A stretch of DNA of 64,000 nucleotides from Nocardioides oceani (GTDB taxonomy: Bacteria > Actinomycetota > Actinomycetes > Propionibacteriales > Nocardioidaceae), in assembly GCF_030412965.1 (NCBI RefSeq), contig NZ_JAUHJQ010000003.1, positions 276,702-340,701 of the forward strand, given 5' to 3'. Under the pieces are notes generated by a model. The model ran no database searches. It was not told the DNA's origin and worked only from the letters and a program-made list of their open reading frames with translations. The position numbers were made by a program, and so were the translations under genes. This document shows positions 27,539 through 35,849 of the stretch, piece by piece (within the stretch, counting starts at the first letter, position 1; each line of letters starts with the position of its first letter).

Positions 27539-28579
27539 ATGCGCCCCGCCCTCCGAGCCATCGCCGACCGACAGTCGGGCTTGGTGCTGCGCCACCAAGT
27601 CGCAGCTGCCGGGTACTCCGACCGCGACCTCCGCTCCCACCTCGCCCTGCACGGGTCCTGGACGGGGGTCCGTCGCGGCGTGTACGCCGAGTCGTCGGTG
27701 TGGGACGCCCTCGACCCGGTCGGCCGATGGCGGCTGCGTGACCTTGCCGTCCACCTCACGACCGACGTGGAGCACGCGATGAGTGTCGACTCGGCAGCGC
27801 GGGCGCTCGGGTTGCCGTTCGTCATGCCGGCGCAGCCGATGTCCCACCTGGTCCGCCCGGGCAGGAGAGGCACCCGATCGGAACGAGGAGTGAAGCACCA
27901 CCTGTCCCGACGCATGCCGGAGCCGTTGGTCGAGGTCGAGGGCATGACGGTCACTCCGCTGGCGAGGACAGCTCTCGACATCGCGCGTGAGCACGGGTTC
28001 GAGGCGGGCGTGGCCGCGTGCGACGGCGCCATGCGACGCGGGGTCAGCAGGCAGGTGCTCGAGCGGGAGCTCGACGTCATGACCTCGTGGCCCTTCATCA
28101 CCCGCGCACGGCCAGCGGTCGAGCACGCGGACGCCGGTGCGGAGAACGTCGCCGAGTCCTACGCCCGCATCCTCGTGGCTGAGCTGGGCCGGGGCCGTCC
28201 CTCGACGCAGTTCCCCGTGCGGGTCGCCTCAGGCGTCGTGTGGTGTGACCTGCAGCTGGGCAACCACGTCTTCGAGTTCGATGGACGGATCAAGTACGTC
28301 GACCAGACACACGGCGGCGTCGCCGATTTGCCCGTCGATCGGGTGGTGTGGGAGGAGAAGAAGCGTCAGCGCGAGGTCGAAGCCGTCGGACTCGGCCTCT
28401 CGCGGATCATCTGGGCGGACTTCTTCGCCGAGGGGCGTGCGGCCGCCCGAACCCGCCTCCTCGCCGACGTGGAGATCTCCGACCGCCGATTCGGGCCCGT
28501 CCTGGCACCGCACCTGGCGGAGGACGCAGCGCGCCTGCGCCTGGTGCGTGAGGCTCGCATCTTCCGCTCCGCGAGCTGA
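27539..28579 (+). CDS. AbiEi-like HTH protein with a C-terminal nuclease-like domain
   Basis: A 346-residue protein. The N-terminus (IADRQSGLVLRHQVAAAGYS, then DRDLRSHLALHGSWTGVRRG) resembles the winged-helix start of AbiEi-type antitoxin proteins. A middle domain holds LARTALDIAREHGFEAGVAACD. The C-terminal 120 residues look like a DUF559/Vsr-type restriction-like fold: a core Asp in FEFDGRIKYVD, then WEEKKRQREVEAVGLGLSRI and IWADFF. No AbiEii-type toxin partner is adjacent. The ATG at 27539 is chosen because GAGAGT ends 6 nt before it; a GTG at 27518 is possible. It separates fba from DUF3151, is bracketed by palindromes A and B, and its codons look less GC-biased than its neighbours'. Confidence 0.7.
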   Translation: MRPALRAIADRQSGLVLRHQVAAAGYSDRDLRSHLALHGSWTGVRRGVYAESSVWDALDPVGRWRLRDLAVHLTTDVEHAMSVDSAARALGLPFVMPAQPMSHLVRPGRRGTRSERGVKHHLSRRMPEPLVEVEGMTVTPLARTALDIAREHGFEAGVAACDGAMRRGVSRQVLERELDVMTSWPFITRARPAVEHADAGAENVAESYARILVAELGRGRPSTQFPVRVASGVVWCDLQLGNHVFEFDGRIKYVDQTHGGVADLPVDRVVWEEKKRQREVEAVGLGLSRIIWADFFAEGRAAARTRLLADVEISDRRFGPVLAPHLAEDAARLRLVREARIFRSAS

Positions 28580-28593
28580 GCCGAGGCCGAGTG

Positions 28594-28659
28594 TTCAGCG
28601 ACCTTGTCGTCGCTGCACACGTCGCAGAACGCGTGTGGAGCGACAACAGGGTCGCTCAA
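28594..28659. repeat. dispersed 66 bp palindrome, copy B
   Basis: TTCAGCGACC pairs with GGTCGCTCAA (one mismatch); inner CGCTGCACACG pairs with CGTGTGGAGCG (one mismatch). It lies 3' of the AbiEi-like gene and 3' of the converging MFS gene. Confidence 0.88.
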
Positions 28660-28735
28660 GACGCGCCAGGGACGACGCGCCAGGGACGACGCGCCGAGGA
28701 CGCGCCGCCGACGACGCGCCAACGGACGCCGCGCC
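28660..28735. repeat. short tandem repeat of GACGCGCC units
   Basis: The octamer GACGCGCC recurs at 28660, 28674, 28688, 28699 and 28713, mostly every 14 bp within units like GACGCGCCAGGGAC. It fills the space between palindrome B and the MFS stop codon. Confidence 0.7.
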
Positions 28736-28739
28736 GCGG

Positions 28740-30254
28740 TCAGTCCGCGGCGACGGCGGGGACCGGCACGACGGAGCCCCCGCCGAAGCCGGCGTGCCGT
28801 GGCCGCTCGAAGAGCAGCACGGCGAGCAGGCCGAGCAGCAGCACCGCGGGCGGCAGGAGCAGCGAGGCGCCCATCGCGTCGCTGAAGGACTGCGCCACGT
28901 CGGCGGGCAGGTCGCCGACGGCCGAGGCGCCGGCCTCGCCGCCGCCGTACGCCGGCAGTCCCTCGGCGGCGAGCCGGGCGTCCATCAGCACCGCGATCGC
29001 CGCGGAGCCGAGCACGGCGCCGACCTGGCGGGTGGCGTTGTAGACGCCCGATCCGGCGCCGGCCTGGTGCGGCGGCAGGTTGCGGGTGGCGGTCGCGGAG
29101 GTCGGCGCCCACACGAAGGCGTTGCCGACGCCGAGCAGGAGCATCGGCGGCACCAGCCACAGGATCGAGCCGTCCGGACCGATCGCCAGCGCCAGCCAGA
29201 CCAGCGAGCCGATGATCGCGGTGAACCCGAACCCGGTCAGCACCCGCGGGTGCACCCGGTCGGTCAGCCCGCCGACCGGCCGCGCGAGCACGATCGTCAT
29301 CACGGCCATCGGCACCAGCAGCAGGGCCGACCGGGTCGGGCTGAGGCCGCGCACGACCTGGGCCCAGAGCATGAGCGGGATCGCCATCGCCGTGATCGCG
29401 AAGCCCATCGCGCTGATGGCGACGTTGGCCAGCGAGAAGTTCCGGTCGCCGAACAGGCCCAGCGGCACGAGCGGCTCGGCCCGGTTGCGCGCCTGCCAGC
29501 CGACGAACAGCGCGAGCACGGCCACGCCGCCGACGATCATCGACCAGACCAGCGGGCTCCAGTCGAGCTGGTGGCCCTCCTGCACGCCGAAGACCAGCAG
29601 GAACATGCCGGTCCCGCTCAGCGCGACCCCGAGCCAGTCGAAGCGGTGGGCGTTCGTCGGGAGCACCGGCACCAGCCGCAGGGCGAGCACGAAGCCGACG
29701 ACGCCGACCGGGACGTTGATGAAGAAGATCCACTCCCAGCCGAGCCCGTCGACCAGCACGCCGCCGAGGATCGGCCCCACGAGCGTCGCCACGCCGGCGG
29801 TCGCGCCCCACAGCGCCATCGCCTTGCCGCGGCGCTCCGCGGGGAAGATCCGGGTGATGATCGCCATCGTCTGCGGCGTGATCATCGCCGCGCCGAGGCC
29901 CTGCACCACCCTGGCCGCGACGAGGCCCTCGACCGAGCCGGTCAGCCCGCACCACAGCGAGGCGAGCGTGAAGACGGTCAGGCCGGCGAGGTACATCCGC
30001 CGCGGCCCGAACCGGTCGCCGAGCCGGCCGGTGATCAGGATCGGCACGGCGTACGCCAGGAGGTAGGCGCTGGTCACCCAGACCACGGCGTTCACGTCGG
30101 CCTCGAGGTCCTCGATGATCGCGGGCGTCGCCACCGAGACGATCGTGGAGTCCACGAGGATCATGAAGAAGCCCAGGCACAGGGCGAGGAGCGCGGGCCA
30201 GGGGTCCTTGGTCGCGGTGGCCGGCGCAGCGGTGCCGGGAGCGGTCGAGGTCAC
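28740..30254 (-). CDS. MFS drug/proton antiporter, DHA2 (14-helix) type
   Basis: A 504-residue transporter with about 14 membrane helices. It has the DHA2 motif C region (ATAGVATLVGPILGGVLVDG), motif A variant GRLGDRFGPRRMYL in loop 2-3, and MILVDSTIVSVATPAI in helix 1 (motif D1), as in EmrB/QacA pumps. It would export toxic compounds using the proton gradient; the substrate is unknown. The GTG at 30254 is used; other in-frame starts lie upstream but would run into the divergent DUF3151 promoter. Only 36 bp separate the two start codons. Confidence 0.9.
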   Translation of the reverse strand: MTSTAPGTAAPATATKDPWPALLALCLGFFMILVDSTIVSVATPAIIEDLEADVNAVVWVTSAYLLAYAVPILITGRLGDRFGPRRMYLAGLTVFTLASLWCGLTGSVEGLVAARVVQGLGAAMITPQTMAIITRIFPAERRGKAMALWGATAGVATLVGPILGGVLVDGLGWEWIFFINVPVGVVGFVLALRLVPVLPTNAHRFDWLGVALSGTGMFLLVFGVQEGHQLDWSPLVWSMIVGGVAVLALFVGWQARNRAEPLVPLGLFGDRNFSLANVAISAMGFAITAMAIPLMLWAQVVRGLSPTRSALLLVPMAVMTIVLARPVGGLTDRVHPRVLTGFGFTAIIGSLVWLALAIGPDGSILWLVPPMLLLGVGNAFVWAPTSATATRNLPPHQAGAGSGVYNATRQVGAVLGSAAIAVLMDARLAAEGLPAYGGGEAGASAVGDLPADVAQSFSDAMGASLLLPPAVLLLGLLAVLLFERPRHAGFGGGSVVPVPAVAAD

Positions 30255-30278
30255 GGCGGGAGTCAACACCTCGCCATG

Positions 30279-30284
30279 GACAAT
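30279..30284 (+). promoter_or_regulatory. -10 hexamer for the DUF3151 gene
   Basis: GACAAT ends 6 nt before the ATG at 30291, the same layout as pyrE. Confidence 0.45.
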
Positions 30285-30290
30285 GCTTCC

Positions 30291-30719
30291 ATGACCACCC
30301 CGATCGGACGCGACCTGATGGCGGGACCCCCGCCGACCCACCTCCCGGCGGACCCGGCCAGCGACGCACTCGCGGGCGGGGAGTCGCCGACCGAGGTCGT
30401 GCGCCGCAGCCCCGCGTCCCCCGTCGCCTGGGCCGCGCTGGCCGAGCAGGCGGTCGCGGCCGACGCCGACGCGGTGACGGTCTACGCCTACGCCCGCGTG
30501 GGCTACCACCGCAGCCTGGACATGCTGCGCCGCAACGGCTGGAAGGGCCACGGTCCGGTCCCGTGGGAGCACGAGCCCAACCGCGGCTTCCTCACCTGCC
30601 TGGCCCTGCTGGCCAAGGCCGCCCGCTCGATCGGCGAGACCGACGAGTGGGAGCGGTGCCGCGACTTCCTGCGCGACTCCTCCCCGACCGCCTACGCCGA
30701 GCTGCTCGGCGACGCCTGA
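30291..30719 (+). CDS. DUF3151 family protein
   Basis: A 142-residue soluble protein matching the actinobacterial DUF3151 family: LPADPASDALAGGESPTEVV near the start, SPVAWAALAEQAVAADADAV, then VTVYAYARVGYHRSLDMLRR, HGPVPWEHEPNRGFLTCL and LARAARSIGETDEWERCRDF-like sequence (here LLAKAARSIGETDEWERCR). Its function is unknown. From memory, the family is usually encoded close to fba, as in mycobacteria; here an MFS gene and the AbiEi-like gene lie between. Its last 28 nt overlap the converging LysR gene. Confidence 0.9.
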   Translation: MTTPIGRDLMAGPPPTHLPADPASDALAGGESPTEVVRRSPASPVAWAALAEQAVAADADAVTVYAYARVGYHRSLDMLRRNGWKGHGPVPWEHEPNRGFLTCLALLAKAARSIGETDEWERCRDFLRDSSPTAYAELLGDA

Positions 30720-31612
30720 CCCGACCGGGCGAGCCGCACCAGGGCGGCGGCCGGTCCCTCCGGCCGCCGCGACGGCAGCCAGACCGCCCGCAGCGCGCGG
30801 CTGAGGTCGAGGTCGGCGACGGGTACGTCGACGAGCTGGCCGGTCGCGAGCTCTGCGGCCACCGCCAGCTCGCTCAGCACCGCCGGCGCTCCGCCCTCAC
30901 CGGCCGCGGCCTTGACCGCCGCGGTGCTCGCCAGCTCCAGGCGCTGCTCACCGAGCGCGTGGCCGGCCAGGTCGAGCGCGCGCACGAGCGTCTCCCGCGT
31001 GCCGGACCCGGCCTCGCGGAGCACGAGGTCGGAGGCGACCAACTCCGCGGCGGTCACCGCCGTACGCCGCCGCGCCCACGGGTGCGACGGCCCGACGACG
31101 ACGAGCAGCCGGTCCCGGGCGACCGTGGTGGAGGCGACGGTCCGAGGCACGGTCGGTGACTCGACGAACCCGAGGGGCACGCGGCCGGAGGCGACCCGCT
31201 CCAGCACGTGGTGGGAGTTGCCGACGTCGAGGCTGACGTGCAGGTCGGGGTGGTCGCGCCGGAACCGCGCCAGCCACCGGGGCGCGAGGTGCTCGGCGAC
31301 GGTGAGGCTGCTCGCGACGGTCAGGTGCGCCTTGCGCTGCGCCGCGAGCGACCGGGCGCCCAGGACCACCCGGTCGACGGCGGTGAGGGCCTCCCGCGCC
31401 CACGCCACGACCACCTCGCCCTCGGTGGTGAGCCGCGACCCCGCCGTCGTGCGGACGAGCAGGACGAGGTCGAGCTGTCGCTCGAGCCGGCCGAGCAGCC
31501 GGCTGGCGTTGGGCTGCGCCATGCCGACCTGCCGCGCCGCCGCGCCGACCGAGCCGGTCTCGGCCACGCGGACCAGCAGGTCGAGTCCGGAGAGGTCCAG
31601 CGGCGCGGCCAT
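30692..31612 (-). CDS. LysR-family regulator (CysB/YeiE-like position)
   Basis: A 306-residue LysR protein. The helix-turn-helix (residues 5-63) reads LDLLVRVAETGSVGAAARQVGMAQPNASRLLGRLERQL, quoted in overlapping parts below 20: GSVGAAARQV and MAQPNASRLLGRLE. The effector domain starts near residue 92 (KAHLTVASSLTVAEHLAPRW) and has SGRVPLGFVES and DLVLREAGSGTRETL, resembling regulators of the YeiE/CbbR branch. It is divergent from a YeiH-type transporter gene, with a perfect inverted repeat between them. On its strand TATCGT ends 6 nt before the ATG. Confidence 0.88.
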   Translation of the reverse strand: MAAPLDLSGLDLLVRVAETGSVGAAARQVGMAQPNASRLLGRLERQLDLVLLVRTTAGSRLTTEGEVVVAWAREALTAVDRVVLGARSLAAQRKAHLTVASSLTVAEHLAPRWLARFRRDHPDLHVSLDVGNSHHVLERVASGRVPLGFVESPTVPRTVASTTVARDRLLVVVGPSHPWARRRTAVTAAELVASDLVLREAGSGTRETLVRALDLAGHALGEQRLELASTAAVKAAAGEGGAPAVLSELAVAAELATGQLVDVPVADLDLSRALRAVWLPSRRPEGPAAALVRLARSGQASPSSSA

Positions 31613-31620
31613 GCGTCGAC

Positions 31621-31646
31621 GATATGAGCACGCCGGCGCTCATATC
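31621..31646. promoter_or_regulatory. LysR operator between lysR and yeiH genes
   Basis: Perfect inverted repeat GATATGAGC (31621-31629), 8 nt, GCTCATATC (31638-31646). It overlaps the -10 of the lysR gene (ACGATA at 31619-31624 read on the minus strand), so bound regulator should block its own transcription. It lies 68 bp upstream of the yeiH start. Confidence 0.85.
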
Positions 31647-31713
31647 AAGATGGCATGACTCGCGGCTCGATCGACGGCTACCGCGCGGGAAGCCCCGGAC
31701 CGAGGCTGGTGCC

Positions 31714-32694
31714 ATGGTCGATCGACGTGTCCCCGGGCTGGCGCTCGCCGGCGCGGCCGGTGGTGCGGCCCTCGCCGCGCACGCGGCCGTGCCGGCCCTC
31801 GGCGCCACGCTCGTCGCGGTGCTGCTCGGCCTCGCAGCCGCCGCGTCGGGGCGGCTCCCGGCGGCCGTGCGCCCCGGGCTCGCGACGGCGGCGCGGGGCG
31901 TCCTGCGCACGGGCGTCGCCCTGCTCGGCCTGCAGCTGGTGCTCGCCGAGGTCGTCGCGCTCGGGTGGCCGGTCCTCCTGGTCGTGGTCGGCGTGGTCGC
32001 GCTCGGCATCGCCGGGACCCTCCTGGCGGCCCGGCTGCTCGGCGTACCTCCCGAGCAGGGGCTCCTCGTCGCCTGCGGCTTCTCGATCTGCGGAGCGGCC
32101 GCCGTCGCAGCGCTCGACGGCGTGCGCCGCGGCCGTGCCGAGGACGTCGCCCGCGTCGTCGCGCTCGTCGTCGTCTGCGGCAGCGTCGCGATGGTGGGGG
32201 TGCCGTTGCTCGGCGCGCTGCTCGGGCTCTCCCCGGTGTCGACCGGCGCGTGGGCCGGGGCCTCGGTGCACGAGGTCGGCCAGGTCGTCGTGGCCGGCAG
32301 CATCCTCGGTGGCGCGGCGCTGCAGGTCGCCGTCGCGGTCAAGCTCGGCCGGGTGCTGCTCCTCGCCCCCGTGCTCGCGGTCGTCGCCGTCCGCGCCCGC
32401 CGCGAGCACACCCCCGACAGCCCCGTACGCCGCCCGCCGCTCGTGCCGGGGTTCGTGCTCGTCTTCGTGGCGCTCGTGGTGCTGCGGGCGGTCGTGCCGC
32501 TCCCCGACGTGGCGCTCGGCGCAGCCGCGCAGGTCCAGTCCGCGGCGCTGGCCACCGCGATGTTCGCGCTCGGCTGCTCGCTCGACCCCGTCGCGCTCCG
32601 GCGGACCGGCCGGCCGCTGCTGGCCCTCGCCGCGGCCGCGACCGCGGTCGTCACGCTGCTCGGCCTGCCGGCGGCGTACCTCGTGGCCGGCTGA
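31714..32694 (+). CDS. YeiH/UPF0324 family putative sulfate exporter
   Basis: A 326-residue membrane protein with about 9-10 helices of the YeiH family (Cons_hypoth698), annotated elsewhere as putative sulfate or sulfonate-derived anion exporters. Family marks are GVALLGLQLVLAEVVALGWP, ACGFSICGAAAVAAL, TGAWAGASVHEVGQVVVAG and ATAMFALGCSLDP. The ATG at 31714 was preferred to 31624 because it starts right before the first helix, with GAGGCT 6 nt upstream. The earlier start would lie inside the LysR operator. The divergent LysR protein is its likely regulator. Confidence 0.88.
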   Translation: MVDRRVPGLALAGAAGGAALAAHAAVPALGATLVAVLLGLAAAASGRLPAAVRPGLATAARGVLRTGVALLGLQLVLAEVVALGWPVLLVVVGVVALGIAGTLLAARLLGVPPEQGLLVACGFSICGAAAVAALDGVRRGRAEDVARVVALVVVCGSVAMVGVPLLGALLGLSPVSTGAWAGASVHEVGQVVVAGSILGGAALQVAVAVKLGRVLLLAPVLAVVAVRARREHTPDSPVRRPPLVPGFVLVFVALVVLRAVVPLPDVALGAAAQVQSAALATAMFALGCSLDPVALRRTGRPLLALAAAATAVVTLLGLPAAYLVAG

Positions 32695-32822
32695 CGCCCC
32701 GCGGCCGCGGTCAGGCCCGGTCTCGGCCGGATCTCCGGGAAGGGAGGGGGTCTCGAGACGGCCCTGGTGGGCCTCCTCGGCCGGCCGGGCCGGGCCCGAC
32801 CCGCCGGGGTGCAGCGTGTCGG

Positions 32823-34556
32823 TCAGGCCGGCGGGGTCAGCAGGTGCCGGATGCGGTCGGAGCCGAGGGCGAGGAACAGCGTGGGCAGGCGCGGGCCGCG
32901 CTCGGCGCCGACGAGGAGCTCGTAGAGCAGCCGGAAGAACGCCTTCTGGTCGGCCTTGACCTGGTCGGTGGGGGCGTCGTCGATGCCCAGGCCGCGGGCC
33001 AGCTTCGGCACGCCGTAGACCAGGGCGGTGGTGCCGTCGACGTCGAGCTCGGAGGGCAGCCGGTCCAGCAGCTGCGCGAGCCACAGCTCCTCGTCCTCGG
33101 AGAGCCGGGCGAGCCGCTCGGCGTCGGGCTCGTCGCGGACCGTGGTGCGGTCCTCGGCCGGCACGAACTCCGCGGTCCAGGTCATCGCCCGGCCGAGCCG
33201 GGGCTGGAGGTCCTCGACGGAGCCGTGGTCGTGCCCGCCGCGGGCCGCGATCCCGCTGATCAGCTCCGCGCTGCCGGCGGTGACGTCGGCGACCGAGGAG
33301 AGCAGCCGGAAGGGGACGACCACCCGCGGCGTCGGCAGCGTCCCGGCCGCGGCGGTGGCCGACGCGCGCTCGAAGGCGAGCACCTGCGCGTCCCGCTTCG
33401 CGGGGTCGCCGGCCTTGCGGCCCAGGGAGTCCCACTCGTCGTACAGCCGGACGACCTCGGGGCCGAAGTCCACGTTGAACGCCTGCTTGGGCTGGCGCCG
33501 GACGTAGAGCCACCGCAGGATCGGCGCCTCGAGCACCTTCAGCGCGTCGGCCGCGGTGGGCACGCCGCCCTTGGAGGAGCTCATCTTCGCCATGCCCGCG
33601 ACCCCGACGAAGGAGTAGCCGACGAACGACGGCGCGCGGCCGCCGTAGACGTCGGCCACCAGCTCCTTGCCGACGGTGTAGGAGGACCCCGGCGTGGCGT
33701 GGTCGACGCCGCCGGGCTCGAAGTCGACGGCCTCGACCGACCAGCGCATCGGCCAGTCGACCTTCCAGACCAGCTTGCCCTCGTGCTGGGTCGTCACGTT
33801 GGTGACGCCGGTGAACCCGCAGGAGGAGCACGCGTAGGACAGGTCGGTGGTCGCGTCGTCCCACGCCGTCACGGTCGTGGTGTCGCGGCCGCACTCGCGG
33901 CAGTACGGCTTGTACGGGAACCGCGCGAGGTCGTCGCCGGCACCTGGGGCGGCGGCCTCGTCGTCGGCGTCGGCCACGGAGTCGGCCAGCGCCTCGGCCT
34001 CCTGCTCGGACTCCGCGACCGGAGCGGCCTTCTTGGTCCGGTAGCGGCTCAGCACCGCCTCGATCTCGTCGCGGCGACGGATCGCGGTGAGCACCTGCTC
34101 GGTGTAGGCGCCAGCCTGGTACCGCTCGGTCTGGGACACCTCCTCCATCTCCACGCCCATCTCGGCCAGCGCGTCGCGGAGGGGGGCCTTGAAGTGCTCG
34201 GCCCACGACGCGTGGCAGCCCCACGGGTCGGGCACGGCGGACAGCGGGCGGCCGATGTGCTCGCTCCAGGAGGGGTCGACGCCGGCCGGCACCTTGCGGA
34301 AGCGGTCGTAGTCGTCCCAGCTGTGCAGGTGCCGCACCGGCAGGCCGCGGCGGCGGATCTCCTCGGCCACGAAGTGGACGGTGAGGAACTCACGCAGGTT
34401 GCCCAGGTGGATCGGGCCCGACGGGCTCGCGCCGGACGCGCAGGTGATCACGCGCTCGCCGGCCTCGGCGCCGGCGTGCCGGATCGCGTCGTCGGCGGCA
34501 CGGGTCACCCAGTCGGTGGGCTCGGCGCCCTGGTCGGACCGGTTGCCTCGCGCCAC
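32823..34556 (-). CDS. lysS: lysyl-tRNA synthetase, class I
   Basis: A 577-residue class I LysRS, unrelated to the common class II enzyme. The HIGH-type motif is SGPIHLGNLRE and the KMSKS-type motif AKMSSSKGG. A zinc-ribbon-like pair, CRECG and CSSCG, flanks a central insert, and an acidic low-complexity insert (ESEQEAEALADSVADADDEA) precedes it. The C-terminal helical anticodon-binding region ends FLALGSDRIRHLLTPPA. The GTG at 34556 has AGGAG 6-7 nt upstream; a GTG at 34571 would add five residues. A TAGCGT on its strand (34622-34627) may be the -10. Whether a class II copy exists elsewhere cannot be seen. Confidence 0.93.
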   Translation of the reverse strand: MARGNRSDQGAEPTDWVTRAADDAIRHAGAEAGERVITCASGASPSGPIHLGNLREFLTVHFVAEEIRRRGLPVRHLHSWDDYDRFRKVPAGVDPSWSEHIGRPLSAVPDPWGCHASWAEHFKAPLRDALAEMGVEMEEVSQTERYQAGAYTEQVLTAIRRRDEIEAVLSRYRTKKAAPVAESEQEAEALADSVADADDEAAAPGAGDDLARFPYKPYCRECGRDTTTVTAWDDATTDLSYACSSCGFTGVTNVTTQHEGKLVWKVDWPMRWSVEAVDFEPGGVDHATPGSSYTVGKELVADVYGGRAPSFVGYSFVGVAGMAKMSSSKGGVPTAADALKVLEAPILRWLYVRRQPKQAFNVDFGPEVVRLYDEWDSLGRKAGDPAKRDAQVLAFERASATAAAGTLPTPRVVVPFRLLSSVADVTAGSAELISGIAARGGHDHGSVEDLQPRLGRAMTWTAEFVPAEDRTTVRDEPDAERLARLSEDEELWLAQLLDRLPSELDVDGTTALVYGVPKLARGLGIDDAPTDQVKADQKAFFRLLYELLVGAERGPRLPTLFLALGSDRIRHLLTPPA

Positions 34557-34837
34557 TGCTCGCTCCTGCACGTACGTCGGGTGGGGGCCGTCGACACGTG
34601 GCCCGGCCCGGGACGGGGGCCCACGCTACCGCCGGGGGAGGAGGGCGCCGGAACCGTCCCCTGCGGCGGTCCCGACGCCCTCCGGCACGCCGACCGACCT
34701 CCACGTCCCCCGACGCGGGCCCGGTCGGTCGCCGCCTCCCCCGAGTCCGGCGGCCGACCCGTCGGCGCACACCCCCAGCATGCCTGGCCGTTCCAGGACA
34801 ACACAGCACTCGGCTGCCGGTGGCCGGAAGATGCCAC

Positions 34838-34843
34838 TACCGT
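34838..34843 (+). promoter_or_regulatory. -10 hexamer for the LuxR-type regulator gene
   Basis: TACCGT ends 6 nt before the ATG at 34850. The 293 bp between the lysS start and this gene shows no other structure I can name. Confidence 0.45.
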
Positions 34844-34849
34844 GACCGG

Positions 34850-35842
34850 ATGGCCGGCTCCCGCGTCCCCGCGACCCTGCTCGAGGCCCTGGGCCTCGGC
34901 GACGACGACGACCACTTCTACGAGAAGGTGCGCGCGCAGTCCGGCCGCGAGGTCGTGTCGGTCGCGGCGGCGCTGATGCGCACACCCGTGGAGCTGATGC
35001 GCGACCTGCAGCCCTTCGTCGAGCACGGGATCGTGCAGGTCCGCGACGACCGGGTCTTCGTGGACAGCCCGACCGAGGCGGTGGTCCGGGTGCTGACCGA
35101 GACGGCGGCGACGGCCGCCCGCGCGCACGCCCGGCTCTCCGACCTCGCTGCCGCGGTGCCGCTCCTGGCCGGCCGGGGCGCCCGCCCGCTGCCGGGCGAC
35201 GTGGACGTGCGGCCCCTCGACGGCGAGGTCACGAGCGGCGGCCGGCCGGTGGAGCTGCTGCGCGGCCTGGTCGAGCGCGGCCGGGGCGAGATCCGGTGGC
35301 TGCGGCCCGACCCGTTCCGCGGCCCCGAGGAGGACGCGATGGTCGAGGTGATCGCGAAGGCGGTCGCCCAGGGCCGCCGCTCGCGGGCGATCTACCCCGT
35401 CCGCTCGCTCACCGACTCCCGCGAGTCCCTCGCGCGCCGGGTCCGCATCGGTGAGGAGGTGCGGGTGCTCCCGCAGCTCCCGACCCGGATGCTCATCGTG
35501 GGATCGACCCACGCGGTCGTCCCCGAGCCCCTGGGCTCGGCCGACGAGCCGCGCTCCCTCGTCCGCGAGCGCGGCCTGGTGCAGGCGATGACCCTGTGGT
35601 TCGAGGCGATGTGGGACCGAGCCCTCCCCGTGCCGGAGCTCGAGCACGGCGACGCGCGCCCCGACCTGCGCCGCTTCCTCATCCAGCAGCTCGCCGAGGG
35701 CGCGCAGGACGAGCAGATCGCCCGCCGGCTCGGCGTCAGCCTGCGGACGGTACGCCGCCGGGTCGCCGACCTGCTGACCGAGCTGGGCGCGGACACCCGC
35801 TTCCAGGCCGGCGCCGAGGCGGTCCGCCGCGGCTGGCTCTAG
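34850..35842 (+). CDS. TrmB/LuxR-like transcriptional regulator
   Basis: A 330-residue protein with a helix-turn-helix at each end. The N-terminus (LLEALGLGDDDDHFYEKVRA to VSVAAALMRTPVELMRDLQP) looks like a TrmB-type winged helix. A middle domain (about 150-245) resembles a phospholipase D-like ligand fold: RAIYPVRSLTDS, RVRIGEEVRVLPQLPTRMLI. The C-terminus is a LuxR-type domain, LAEGAQDEQIARRLGVSLRT then VRRRVADLLTELGADTRFQA. Such proteins regulate unknown targets in actinomycetes. It is divergent from lysS and converges with the lipid kinase gene. Confidence 0.8.
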   Translation: MAGSRVPATLLEALGLGDDDDHFYEKVRAQSGREVVSVAAALMRTPVELMRDLQPFVEHGIVQVRDDRVFVDSPTEAVVRVLTETAATAARAHARLSDLAAAVPLLAGRGARPLPGDVDVRPLDGEVTSGGRPVELLRGLVERGRGEIRWLRPDPFRGPEEDAMVEVIAKAVAQGRRSRAIYPVRSLTDSRESLARRVRIGEEVRVLPQLPTRMLIVGSTHAVVPEPLGSADEPRSLVRERGLVQAMTLWFEAMWDRALPVPELEHGDARPDLRRFLIQQLAEGAQDEQIARRLGVSLRTVRRRVADLLTELGADTRFQAGAEAVRRGWL

Positions 35843-35849
35843 CGACCGG

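Noticed and set aside
27539..28579. A complete AbiE type toxin-antitoxin pair.
   Set aside because: Only an AbiEi-like N-terminus is present. No nucleotidyltransferase-type toxin gene is next to it, and the neighbours are fba and an MFS pump.
34557..34849. T-box or other known riboswitch upstream of lysS.
   Set aside because: I found no T-box core (TGGNACC type), no lysine-riboswitch-like structure and no terminator with a T-run on the lysS side.
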